Assembly (NCBI GenBank): GCA_040391535.1
Contig: JBEBXQ010000097.1
Coordinates: 1 to 19,669 of the forward strand
Direction of reading: 5' to 3'
Source: JBEBXQ01 sp040391535
Lineage (GTDB): Bacteria > Bacteroidota > Bacteroidia > Cytophagales > Spirosomataceae
DNA length: 19,669 bases
Shown here: piece after piece, positions 7,244 to 14,731 of the stretch
How the letters are laid out: the number at the start of each line of letters is the position of its first letter
Numbering within the stretch: position 1 is the first letter of the stretch
The notes under the pieces: model-generated
Told to the model about the DNA's origin: nothing
The model's database searches: none
Seen by the model: only the letters and a program-made list of their open reading frames with translations
Position numbers and translations under genes: made by a program

Positions 7244-8190
7244 AAAACAGGAATATTGTTATTTTGATCATCGTAATCCTTATCCTGTCGTCAGCATTTT
7301 TTATGTTTTACAAGACAGGGGCCAACCTTGACTATGTCTTAAGCAGGAGGGGAATACGCCTTGCTACGATGATGGTCGTAGGGGTAAGTGTGGCTTTTTC
7401 GTCCATTATTTTTCAGACCATTACCAATAATAAAATACTGACACCGTCTATTATGGGGTATGAATCGGTGTTTATCCTCTTCCAGACCATTATCGTCTTT
7501 TTATACGGCGACCGCTCTTTTAAAGTGATTTCTCAGGAGTCTAACTTCTTCTATGCCGTCATACTGATGATGTTATTTTCTGTGCTGATGTATATGGTAG
7601 TATTTGGTAAAGAGAAGCAAAACATATTTTATTTACTGCTGCTGGGAATGGTACTGGGTACGTTGTTTCAGACCCTTAGTCAGTTCATGCAGGTGATTAT
7701 TGATCCGAATGAGTTTTCCATCGTTCAGAATTTTATGTTTGTCTCATTCACCAAAATGAATACCCGCCTCCTGACCATTGCGTCTGTAACCCTGATAGCT
7801 TCGCTGATTTATGTTTACCGATATCTGAAATATCTTGATGTGATCGCCCTGGGCAGAGAGCACGCCATTAATCTTGGATTGGATTACAATAAGCTTATCC
7901 GTAAATTTTTACTTGTGATATCCTTGTTAGTATCGGTGTCAACAGCGCTGGTAGGGCCGGTGACATTTCTGGGGATATTGGTGACCAATCTCACCTATGA
8001 GTTGTTTAAAAGCAGTAAGCACAGGTCTATGGTGTGGGTTTGCAGTGGCATAGCATGTATTTTTTTAGTGGCAGGACAGTTTCTTGTAGAGCATATTCTG
8101 AAATTTTCAACCAATGTCAGTATTGTTATTAACTTCATCGGTGGAGGGGTTTTCATGTATACGATATTAAAAACACAAAAGAAGAGATGA
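7240..8190 (+). CDS. yclO: FecCD-type ferric siderophore ABC permease, YclO/FatC-like
   Basis: This 316-residue integral membrane protein is the second permease of the importer. It has a hydrophobic N-terminal helix, alternating membrane segments and the family motif VGPVTFLGILVTNLTYELFK near residue 240-260, the equivalent of the ATPase-coupling loop. The N-terminal part TTNNKILTPSIMGYES matches the FecCD pattern for the substrate path. It overlaps the upstream permease gene and the downstream ATPase gene by four bases each (ATGA), so the three are translationally coupled. YclO-type permeases form a heterodimer with YclN; the pairing of two different permeases is the usual layout in petrobactin/catecholate systems of the YclNOPQ and FatDCEA type. 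Confidence 0.9.
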   Translation: MKNRNIVILIIVILILSSAFFMFYKTGANLDYVLSRRGIRLATMMVVGVSVAFSSIIFQTITNNKILTPSIMGYESVFILFQTIIVFLYGDRSFKVISQESNFFYAVILMMLFSVLMYMVVFGKEKQNIFYLLLLGMVLGTLFQTLSQFMQVIIDPNEFSIVQNFMFVSFTKMNTRLLTIASVTLIASLIYVYRYLKYLDVIALGREHAINLGLDYNKLIRKFLLVISLLVSVSTALVGPVTFLGILVTNLTYELFKSSKHRSMVWVCSGIACIFLVAGQFLVEHILKFSTNVSIVINFIGGGVFMYTILKTQKKR

Positions 8191-8948
8191 TCAGATTTGA
8201 AAATGTAGCGAAGAAATACAGGGATACGGAAGTGCTGAAAAATATTTCTGCTACTATTCATCATGGAAAAATAACCTCGTTGATCGGGCCCAATGGTGCC
8301 GGTAAAAGCACACTGCTATCCATTATGAGCCGTTTGTTGAAACAGGACAACGGAGACGTCTTTTTTATGGATAAAAACTTATCGTCTTTTAAGAACAATG
8401 AGCTGGCACAGCATCTTTCCATTCTTAAGCAATCCAATCATCTTGATATCAAACTCACTGTAAAGGATCTGGTGTCTTTTGGCAGGTTTCCGCACAGCAA
8501 AGGTAAAATGACTTCTGCCGATTGGGAGAAAGTAGACGAAGCACTGGCGTTTTCACAGTTGCAGGATCTCAGGGATGTATATATAGATGAACTGAGCGGA
8601 GGGCAGCGTCAGCGGGCTTTTATTGCCATGATTATAGCACAGGACACCCAATACATTTTATTGGATGAACCCCTGAATAATCTGGATATGAAACATTCTG
8701 TACTGGTTATGAAAACCCTGAGAAGATTGGTGGAAGATCTGGGGAAAACCGTGGTTATTGTTATTCATGAAGTGAATTTTGCGGCGCAGTATTCTGATTA
8801 TATCATCGCAATGAAAGAAGGTGTCATTTGCTATCACGATCACGTAAGCCAGGTGATTCAGGCCGATGTGCTGAAGGATATCTTTGATATTGATTTTGAT
8901 ATAATTGAAAAAGAGGACAGGAAAATTTGTAATTATTTTAATCTTTAG
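8187..8948 (+). CDS. yclP: Ferric siderophore ABC transporter ATPase, YclP/FatE-like
   Basis: This 253-residue ATPase carries all the ABC motifs: Walker A GPNGAGKS (34-41), the signature LSGGQRQR, Walker B YILLDEPLNNLD and the switch histidine in VVIVIHEVNFAA. Its length and the Phe-Ala-Ala-Gln-Tyr segment after the switch fit the FepC/YclP class of iron-siderophore importers. It powers transport through the two permeases encoded just upstream and overlaps the second by four bases. The binding-protein gene starts three bases after its stop codon. Its cytoplasmic location and pairing are inferred from the operon; nothing in the sequence departs from the family. Confidence 0.93.
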   Translation: MIRFENVAKKYRDTEVLKNISATIHHGKITSLIGPNGAGKSTLLSIMSRLLKQDNGDVFFMDKNLSSFKNNELAQHLSILKQSNHLDIKLTVKDLVSFGRFPHSKGKMTSADWEKVDEALAFSQLQDLRDVYIDELSGGQRQRAFIAMIIAQDTQYILLDEPLNNLDMKHSVLVMKTLRRLVEDLGKTVVIVIHEVNFAAQYSDYIIAMKEGVICYHDHVSQVIQADVLKDIFDIDFDIIEKEDRKICNYFNL

Positions 8949-8951
8949 ACA

Positions 8952-9893
8952 ATGAAAATGAATATTCGTTCCGGTTATCTTATTGCTGTAATGGCAGTAT
9001 TAACCGTATTCACCAGCTGTTCAGGTAAGCAGGAGGAGTCGGGAAATGATGAAGAGGCTACAGAGATCACCCATAAGTTAGGTGTAACCAAAGTTGCTGC
9101 TGATCCTTCCAGGATTGTGGTACTTGACATCGGTGCCCTTGAAACCCTTCATGAACTGGGCGTAAAGCCTGCCGCCGTACCGAAAAAATTTATGCCGGAA
9201 TATCTTTCAGATATAAAAAACGATGAAAGTATCGCTGACGCAGGTTCTGTTATTGAGCCTTCACTGGAAGCCATTAACGCATTGAACCCTGATCTCATTC
9301 TGATTTCAACAAGGCAGGAGCGCTATTATGAAGAACTAAGCCAGATAGCACCTACCATTTTTATCGGTACGGATAGTAAGGATTATCTCAATTCCTTTAT
9401 TGAAAACACCAGACTGCTTGGCCGGATTACAGGGAAAGAGGCTCTGGCGGAGGAAAAACTTGAAGCGGTAAAGAATAAAATACAGCTGGCACAGGAAAAG
9501 TTTGAAAACGATCCGGACAAGGCCTTATTCCTGATTTACAATAACGGGAAGTTCAGCGCCTATGGCAAAGGGTCAAGGTTTGGTTTTATTCATGATGTCT
9601 TGCTCATAAAACCGGTGCTTGAAGGTATGGAAGATTCTGTTCACGGTCAGAAAGTTTCCAATGAACTGATTGCGGAAGCGAATCCTGCCTATCTTTTTAT
9701 TGTAGACAGAAATGACGTGGTGCTCGGTAAAAAAGCGGCCAGAAACGAAATAGAAAATAAACTGATACAGCAAACCAATGCTTATAAAAACGGCAAAATT
9801 TTCTATCTGGATCCGAATGTCTGGTTTATTTCAGGCGGTGGTCTTACATCGGTAGATCTGATGGTGGATGATGTCCTTGATTTACTGAAATAA
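8952..9893 (+). CDS. yclQ: Siderophore-binding lipoprotein of the ABC importer, YclQ/CeuE-like
   Basis: This 313-residue periplasmic binding protein has a lipoprotein signal peptide ending Phe-Thr-Ser-Cys23, followed by an acidic linker and two lobes of the helical-backbone binding-protein fold (about 50-313). DPSRIVVLDIGALETLHELG, Arg121, Arg209 and Arg253 match the conserved core and the three arginines that face catecholate oxygens in CeuE and YclQ. His231 (SVHGQ) is in the region of the iron-ligand histidine of CeuE, while Phe292 (DPNVWFISGGG) sits where I would expect its tyrosine. These placements come from motif recall, not from an alignment. Unlike the DUF4374 lipoprotein, it has no acidic pair directly after the cysteine, consistent with staying on the periplasmic side. 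It is the last gene of the importer operon. A second ATG at 8958 is possible. Confidence 0.9.
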   Translation: MKMNIRSGYLIAVMAVLTVFTSCSGKQEESGNDEEATEITHKLGVTKVAADPSRIVVLDIGALETLHELGVKPAAVPKKFMPEYLSDIKNDESIADAGSVIEPSLEAINALNPDLILISTRQERYYEELSQIAPTIFIGTDSKDYLNSFIENTRLLGRITGKEALAEEKLEAVKNKIQLAQEKFENDPDKALFLIYNNGKFSAYGKGSRFGFIHDVLLIKPVLEGMEDSVHGQKVSNELIAEANPAYLFIVDRNDVVLGKKAARNEIENKLIQQTNAYKNGKIFYLDPNVWFISGGGLTSVDLMVDDVLDLLK

Positions 9894-9906
9894 GATAAAA
9901 CTGGAA

Positions 9907-9930
9907 TAAGGTTAAAACCTTACCATTTTT
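9907..9930. terminator. Weak hairpin between convergent genes
   Basis: TAAGGTTAAAACCTTA (9907-9922) has 7-bp arms and a run of six T at 9925-9930 on the plus strand. It lies between the binding-protein gene and lpxH and overlaps the lpxH stop codon. The short stem makes it a weak candidate, mainly for the rightward transcript. Confidence 0.35.
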
Positions 9931-10714
9931 TCAGCTGGGCTTCTTCGGTGTTGAACCTGAAATAGCGGGAGTCATTTACCCATTCACCCAGATTAATATA
10001 CCGGCTGTTACCCGTAACCGGAAGGTCCAGTGGCAGATGACGGTGACCGAAAATATACAGATCGTGGTGCTGTATATTTTCGGTTTCTTTGCAGAAAAGA
10101 TACAGCCATTCCTGATCTTCGCCTTTGAAAGTATCCTCGCCTTTTTCATTATTGGAAATCCGGCTATGGCGTGACCACGCATTGGCAATTCTTAACGATA
10201 CGTCAGGATGCAACTGCCGGAAGGCCCAGCGGGCTACCGGATTTTCAAAAAGGATTTTCAGTTTCTTATAGGTAAAATCGCCGGGGCCAAGTCCGTCGCC
10301 ATGGCCTGTCAGCAGAGAAGTGGTTCCTGATGCTGTCCGGATCCGGTATGAAACCGGATTCCGCGACACCAGGGCATTCAGTTCTTTTTCAAAATAATCC
10401 CGCATCCACATATCATGGTTGCCGGTAAAAATAACCAGTTCAATCCCTTTGTCAGAGATTTCAGCCAGTTTGCCCAGGAAACGGACAAACCCCTTGGGGA
10501 CGACCTGTTTGTATTCAAACCAGAAATCAAAAAGATCTCCCACCAGAAAAATCACCTGCGCGTCTTTCTGTACTTCATCCAGCCAGCTGATTACCTTTTT
10601 TTCCCTCTCCAGACTCCTGGCGCGATCAGGTACACCCAGATGAAAATCTGAAGCAAAATACAGGGATTTTCCTTCAGTCAGATGTATGGTTTTCTGTGCA
10701 AAATCAAGAGCCAT
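9920..10714 (-). CDS. lpxH: UDP-2,3-diacylglucosamine diphosphatase LpxH
   Basis: This 264-residue calcineurin-like phosphoesterase carries the full metal-site set: SDFHLG (Asp23, His25), VGDLFDFWFEY (Asp60), FTGNHDMW (Asn99, His100), LTGHGDG and FGHRHLPLDL near the C terminus. The GDLFDFW form and the length are characteristic of LpxH, which hydrolyses UDP-2,3-diacylglucosamine to lipid X plus UMP in lipid A synthesis at the inner face of the cytoplasmic membrane. The gene lies 35 bases after the DUF4494 gene on the same strand and is probably co-transcribed with it. LpxG/LpxI analogues use other folds, so the assignment is firm. Confidence 0.92.
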   Translation of the reverse strand: MALDFAQKTIHLTEGKSLYFASDFHLGVPDRARSLEREKKVISWLDEVQKDAQVIFLVGDLFDFWFEYKQVVPKGFVRFLGKLAEISDKGIELVIFTGNHDMWMRDYFEKELNALVSRNPVSYRIRTASGTTSLLTGHGDGLGPGDFTYKKLKILFENPVARWAFRQLHPDVSLRIANAWSRHSRISNNEKGEDTFKGEDQEWLYLFCKETENIQHHDLYIFGHRHLPLDLPVTGNSRYINLGEWVNDSRYFRFNTEEAQLKKW

Positions 10715-10749
10715 AAAAGGGAAGAGATTTCAGGGAAAGATGGTTAAAC

Positions 10750-11274
10750 TCAGGATTCCGCAGATTGTCCGGCCGCTGCCTGTTCCTGTAAAACTTCAGC
10801 GAGCGGCCTGAAATTAGCAGGGATCTCCACCTGTTCTTCAGCATCTTCGCCTGCCGAATACGGGAATACATCCAGAATGGGTGTTAAGTTGATATCGGTT
10901 GTTTCGTAGGGTACAAGCATGGTTTTCAGGCTGTCGGTGATGCGGGTAAGCGCTTCTGAAATATCATCCGCATTAAGCAGCATATAATTGACAACTTTTT
11001 TCTCTTTGCCGCTTTTGTCGTCTATTGAGTAATAAATGACCTTACACTTGAACCATTTTTCTCCGGTTTCGAAAGTAAACAAATCGGCCAGACGCATGCG
11101 GCTGATAGCAGTGACGGAAAAGTCAGAGGCATCGGTTACGATCTGACTGTATAATTTTGCTTCTGCTTCTGTATAAGAAAGCGCATCTACCAGATAGGCT
11201 TCATTTGTCGTTTTTAATCTTCCGGTTTCGTCTTCCTTTTGATACCTTATTTTTCCTAAATACCAGCTTGCCAT
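10750..11274 (-). CDS. DUF4494 family protein of unknown function
   Basis: This 174-residue soluble protein has no signal peptide or membrane segment. I recognise the opening ASWYLGKIRYQKEDETG and the segment EAYLVDALSYTEAEAKLY as the Bacteroidota DUF4494 family. Members are found in nearly all genomes of the phylum and also in some phages. The C-terminal third is acidic and probably disordered (SAGEDAEEQVEIP and an Ala/Gln-rich tail). It is the first gene of a leftward pair with lpxH. No biochemical role is known to me, and the link with lpxH could be housekeeping co-transcription only. Confidence 0.85.
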   Translation of the reverse strand: MASWYLGKIRYQKEDETGRLKTTNEAYLVDALSYTEAEAKLYSQIVTDASDFSVTAISRMRLADLFTFETGEKWFKCKVIYYSIDDKSGKEKKVVNYMLLNADDISEALTRITDSLKTMLVPYETTDINLTPILDVFPYSAGEDAEEQVEIPANFRPLAEVLQEQAAAGQSAES

Positions 11275-11331
11275 AGAATTTGTAATGATTTTAACCCGGC
11301 TGTTTGTCCAATATCAGCTGTGCCGGGCGGG

Positions 11332-11364
11332 CAAAGGTAAATAAGGCTGATCAAATCTGCCAAT
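11332..11364 (-). promoter_or_regulatory. Promoter of the DUF4494-lpxH operon
   Basis: Read leftward, TACCTTTG (11339-11332) is a perfect TAnnTTTG -7 box with ATTG (11364-11361) 21 bases upstream. The expected start is near 11326. The leader would then open with CCCGGC (11327-11322 read leftward), which can pair with GCCGGG formed at 11300-11295, a 6-bp GC stem near the transcript's 5' end. Confidence 0.6.
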
Positions 11365-11379
11365 TTCAGTACCGACTGA

Positions 11380-11411
11380 TTCGTGAGATTCGGGGAAAAA
11401 CAATACATTTG
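11380..11411 (+). promoter_or_regulatory. Candidate promoter of the LEA-like lipoprotein gene
   Basis: TACATTTG (11404-11411) matches TAnnTTTG perfectly, with TTCG (11380-11383) 20 bases upstream as an imperfect -33. The inferred leader is about 95 bases. The rest of the 238-base gap (11275-11512) shows no other gene. Confidence 0.5.
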
Positions 11412-11512
11412 TTTTTGATTATGGGATAATTGACAGATATAATGTTTCGTTATCAGAAGTTTAATAACCTCTTTGGATAAAGAGATTCAGATTTAATAAG
11501 CACTATTGACAA

Positions 11513-12148
11513 ATGAAAAAACTATTTTTATTGATTACCCTCGGTGTGATTGCATTTACGCTTACACAGTGTGCCGTCAGTCGTCAGATTAACGAAGCCA
11601 AGGCATTGGGCGACTGCTCCTTTCGTTTAAACAGCATTGACAGTGTGTATCTGGCAGGGGTGGATATCAGAGAGTTGAAGCAGATCACGAAGGTCAGCGA
11701 CATTGATGTCAGCAAGTATCCCGGCCTGGGGCTGGCTTTTCTCCGCAAGAATATCCCGCTTGATTTACGGGTACATCTTGAAGCGAATAATCCTACAAAG
11801 AAAATGGCAGCTGTACAGGAATTTGAATACAAGGTACTGTTGTCCTCGCATGAGGTTTTTTCAGGCGTTGTGAACCGCCGCATTGAAGTGCCGCCGGGAA
11901 CAGGAAGGACATTTATACCCATTTCATTGGGCACCAATGCTTACGACCTGTTTACAAATGACCAAACCCGGGAAGAGTTCCTGAAAATGTTTGAAGCCCT
12001 GACCGGTAAAAAGGATGGTGCTAAAACCAAACTTGTGATTAAGCTGAAGCCCACTTTGGCATTAGGCAGTCAGAAAGTAAATTATCCCGGTTATATCACA
12101 CTGGAAAAAGAAATTACCTCTGACATGATTCTGGGGGAAAATAAATAA
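11513..12148 (+). CDS. LEA-type lipoprotein of unknown function
   Basis: This 211-residue protein starts with a lipoprotein-like signal (hydrophobic residues 4-17, then Leu-Thr-Gln-Cys20). Gln before the cysteine is unusual for a lipobox, so lipidation is likely but not certain. The body has the feel of LEA_2-type beta-sandwich proteins: an early Cys-Ser-Phe-Arg-Leu strand, IPLDLRVHLEANNPTKKMAA, and a conserved VPPGTGRTFIPISLG turn. Such Bacteroidota lipoproteins are probably periplasmic or outer-membrane attached. No enzymatic motif is visible. It is 88 bases upstream of the gluconate-dehydrogenase-type genes and on the same strand, but may not be functionally linked. Confidence 0.7.
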   Translation: MKKLFLLITLGVIAFTLTQCAVSRQINEAKALGDCSFRLNSIDSVYLAGVDIRELKQITKVSDIDVSKYPGLGLAFLRKNIPLDLRVHLEANNPTKKMAAVQEFEYKVLLSSHEVFSGVVNRRIEVPPGTGRTFIPISLGTNAYDLFTNDQTREEFLKMFEALTGKKDGAKTKLVIKLKPTLALGSQKVNYPGYITLEKEITSDMILGENK

Positions 12149-12236
12149 GAAAACGGAGCGGATGCTGCCTGACAGTAAGCCGTTATGCTCATTGATTTTT
12201 CGATTAACCGAACTAACCAACTGATAAACAAAAAAT

Positions 12237-12767
12237 ATGAATCGTAGAGAAGCTGTTCAAAGACTTACCTTACTGATGGGTGGCGCGTTATCCGCTCCTT
12301 TGATGGCGGGTATTGCCGGTGAAAAACTGAATACCGGACCATCCTTAACTGTGAGCGCACAACAGGAAGCCTTACTTGCTGAGATTGCTGATATCATTAT
12401 TCCGACTACCGATACACCCGGTGCAAAAGCCGCCGGCGTTGAGAAGTTTATTGTAAGGGTAATGAAAGATTGCTATGAGCTGGAAGACCAGAAGAAATTT
12501 TATGACGGACTGGAAAAACTGAATGCAGACAGCAAAGAAATCTACGGGAAGGGTTTTACGGAACTGGATACAGAAAAGAAAAATGAAATGGTAAAACGCA
12601 GCACTACCTACGACAAGCCATTCTTTCAGCAAATGAAGAGCCTTACCGTGACCGGATATTTTACTTCTGAAACAGGTGCTACTCAGGCACTTGATTATTT
12701 GCCGGTTCCTGGTCGTTTTGAAGGTTGTATTCCTTTAAAGGAGAATCAGAAGTGCTGGGCATTATGA
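12237..12767 (+). CDS. Gluconate 2-dehydrogenase subunit 3 family protein with Tat-type signal
   Basis: This 176-residue protein begins MNRREAVQRLTLLMGG, a twin-arginine-type leader (Arg3-Arg4) with a hydrophobic stretch to about residue 27. The mature part includes EALLAEIADIIIPTTDTPGA, the hallmark of the gluconate 2-dehydrogenase subunit 3 family, and ends FEGCIPLKENQKCWAL. In proteobacterial membrane dehydrogenases the small subunit accompanies a GMC flavoprotein and a cytochrome. Here the GMC gene follows after 61 bases and no cytochrome gene is present. It probably acts as the exported partner that carries the flavoprotein across the membrane. The sugar or alcohol substrate cannot be inferred. 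Confidence 0.88.
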   Translation: MNRREAVQRLTLLMGGALSAPLMAGIAGEKLNTGPSLTVSAQQEALLAEIADIIIPTTDTPGAKAAGVEKFIVRVMKDCYELEDQKKFYDGLEKLNADSKEIYGKGFTELDTEKKNEMVKRSTTYDKPFFQQMKSLTVTGYFTSETGATQALDYLPVPGRFEGCIPLKENQKCWAL

Positions 12768-12828
12768 TTTAAGAAAGCTGCTCTGAAGGCAGGAAATAAT
12801 GTTGTTACCAATTATCAAGATTTAAGAA

Positions 12829-14544
12829 ATGGCATATTTAAATACAGAAGCGAAACAAGCTAACACTTACGATGCAATTGTAGTGGGGTCGGGTGTTTCG
12901 GGTGGATGGGCTTCCAAAGAATTAACTGAAAAAGGCCTGAAAGTCCTGATGCTTGAAAGAGGCAGGCAGCTGGAGCATATTTCAGGATATGAAAATGCGA
13001 TGAAAGATCCATGGCAGTCGAGTTATAACGGCAGGTTAACGATCGAGCAGAAAAAATCGCACCCTTTCCTTTCCCGTGATTACCCTTATAATGAAATGAC
13101 AGAGAGTTACTGGATGAACGACTCTGACTCTTTATATGAAGAAAAGAAACGGTTTGACTGGTTTCGTCCCAATATCGTAGGCGGTAAATCCATTATGTGG
13201 GGCCGGCAGTCGTATCGCTGGAGTGACCTGGATTTTGAAGGAAACCTGAAGGACGGAATTGCCGTTGACTGGCCGATCCGTTACAAGGATATTGCTCCCT
13301 GGTATTCTTATGTTGAAAAACACGTGGGGATTTCCGGAGAAAGGCTTGGGTTACCTCAGCTGCCTGACAGCGAATTCCTGCCTCCGATGGAAATGTATTG
13401 TGTGGAAAAAGAGGTAAGAAAAAGAATCGAAAAGGATTTTCCGGGACGTACGATGACAATCGGACGGGTTGCCAATTTGTCACAGGCACACAAGGCAGCA
13501 CTGGATATTGGTCGTTCTCCTTGTCAGTATCGCAACCGTTGTTCACTCGGATGTCCTTATGGTGCCTATTTCAGTACGCAATCCTGTACTTTACCGCCTG
13601 CGGTAAAAACCGGGAATCTGACGCTGCGGCCTGATTCGGTGGTGAAGGAAATCATCTATGACAGAGCAAAAAATAAAGCAACCGGCGTAAGAATCGTTGA
13701 TTCCGTTACATTGGAAGAGCGTGAATTTTATGCTAAAATTATTTTTGTCTGCGGAGGGGCTATCGGCTCAACCGTATTATTGCAGAACTCAGTCTCTGAC
13801 CGCTTCCCTAATGGTTTGGGCAATGATTCCGGTGAATTAGGCCATAACCTGATGGATCACCATTTCCGTACCGGGGCCAGTGGAGTGTGGGAAGGGGATG
13901 AAGATAAATATTACTATGGCCGTCGTGCCAATGGTATTTATGTTCCTCGTTATCAGAATATCGGAAACGACAAGCGCGGCTATCTGCGCGGGTTCGGATA
14001 CCAGGGGGGCGGCAGCCGCCAGGGATGGACACGTAATGTGGCTGAATTGAGTTTTGGTGCTGATTTTAAAAATGAAGTAACAAAGCCAGGTAAATGGACA
14101 ATGGGCTTAGGTGGTTTCGGTGAGACATTGCCTTATCATGAAAACCGCATGTATCTGGATCGTTCCAGGAAAGATAAATGGGGTATTCCGACCGTCGTAT
14201 TTGATGCCGATCTCAGGGAAAATGAGAAGAAAATGCGGGAAGATATGAAAAATGATGCTGCAGAAATGCTGGAACGTGCCGGATTAAAGAATGTCCGTAC
14301 TTATGATAACGGTTCCTATCTGGGAATGGCTATTCACGAAATGGGGACTGCCCGGATGGGACGTGACCCGAAAACATCTGTGCTGAATGCGCATAACCAG
14401 GTGCATAGTGTGAAAAACGTGTTTGTGACCGATGGAGCCTGTATGACTTCCGCTTCGTGCGTGAACCCGTCGCTCACGTATATGGCACTCACGGCCCGTG
14501 CAGCTGATTACGCAGTACAGGAATTGAAGAAGAAAAATTTATAA
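12829..14544 (+). CDS. GMC-family FAD-dependent oxidoreductase
   Basis: This 571-residue flavoprotein opens with a Rossmann motif AIVVGSGVSGGWASKELTE (glycines at 20-26) and the FAD-ribose acid in MLERG. A cysteine cluster (Cys232, Cys238, Cys242, in CQYRNRCSLGCP) is typical of the gluconate/fructose dehydrogenase branch. The C-terminal GMC active-site pair is His503 (IHEMGTARMG) and Asn546 (CVNPSLTYMAL), which together abstract a hydride from an alcohol or sugar carbon. It has no signal peptide of its own, so if exported it should ride with the Tat-type partner encoded immediately upstream. The electron acceptor is not evident. The gene ends in a strong terminator 19 bases later. Substrate is unknown; sugar or sugar alcohol oxidation is the family default. 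Confidence 0.92.
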   Translation: MAYLNTEAKQANTYDAIVVGSGVSGGWASKELTEKGLKVLMLERGRQLEHISGYENAMKDPWQSSYNGRLTIEQKKSHPFLSRDYPYNEMTESYWMNDSDSLYEEKKRFDWFRPNIVGGKSIMWGRQSYRWSDLDFEGNLKDGIAVDWPIRYKDIAPWYSYVEKHVGISGERLGLPQLPDSEFLPPMEMYCVEKEVRKRIEKDFPGRTMTIGRVANLSQAHKAALDIGRSPCQYRNRCSLGCPYGAYFSTQSCTLPPAVKTGNLTLRPDSVVKEIIYDRAKNKATGVRIVDSVTLEEREFYAKIIFVCGGAIGSTVLLQNSVSDRFPNGLGNDSGELGHNLMDHHFRTGASGVWEGDEDKYYYGRRANGIYVPRYQNIGNDKRGYLRGFGYQGGGSRQGWTRNVAELSFGADFKNEVTKPGKWTMGLGGFGETLPYHENRMYLDRSRKDKWGIPTVVFDADLRENEKKMREDMKNDAAEMLERAGLKNVRTYDNGSYLGMAIHEMGTARMGRDPKTSVLNAHNQVHSVKNVFVTDGACMTSASCVNPSLTYMALTARAADYAVQELKKKNL

Positions 14545-14562
14545 GAACAGCTTGACAGAAAC

Positions 14563-14600
14563 AAAAGCGCTGTTCGGGTTTTGCCAGAACAGCGCTTTTT
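14563..14600 (+). terminator. Intrinsic terminator after the GMC gene
   Basis: A perfect 13-bp stem (14563-14575 with 14587-14599, core GCGCTGTTC) encloses an 11-base loop. It is followed by a T-run (14596-14600) with A on the opposite side, so it could also work leftward. Confidence 0.85.
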
Positions 14601-14677
14601 CTATATACTGAACTGATTTACGTGTCTGTCTCTTCGAATTTGTAATGCTTCTCCTGCTTTCAGAACCCGGGACTCAG

Positions 14678-14685
14678 TATATTTG
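14678..14685 (+). promoter_or_regulatory. -7 element of the flippase gene
   Basis: TATATTTG is a perfect TAnnTTTG match, 47 bases before the flippase ATG and downstream of the preceding terminator. No good TTTG lies at the expected 19-21 base distance; TTTC at 14658-14661 is closer than usual. Confidence 0.45.
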
Positions 14686-14731
14686 CGCTGACAAATTTCA
14701 CATCGGCTTATCACTGCATTGGATTTAATAA

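Noticed and set aside
10750..11274. DUF4494 gene as evidence of a prophage
   Set aside because: Some phages carry this family, but no integrase, capsid or tail gene is nearby and the gene sits beside lpxH as a normal chromosomal pair.
11432..11446. TTGACAGATATAATG as a sigma-70-like promoter
   Set aside because: The -35-like and -10-like parts touch each other without the needed spacer, and the phylum uses TTTG/TAnnTTTG elements; the TACATTTG at 11404 is better.
12149..12236. Promoter or terminator between the LEA-like lipoprotein and the dehydrogenase small subunit
   Set aside because: I found no TAnnTTTG box or convincing hairpin in this 88-base gap, so no regulatory element was called.
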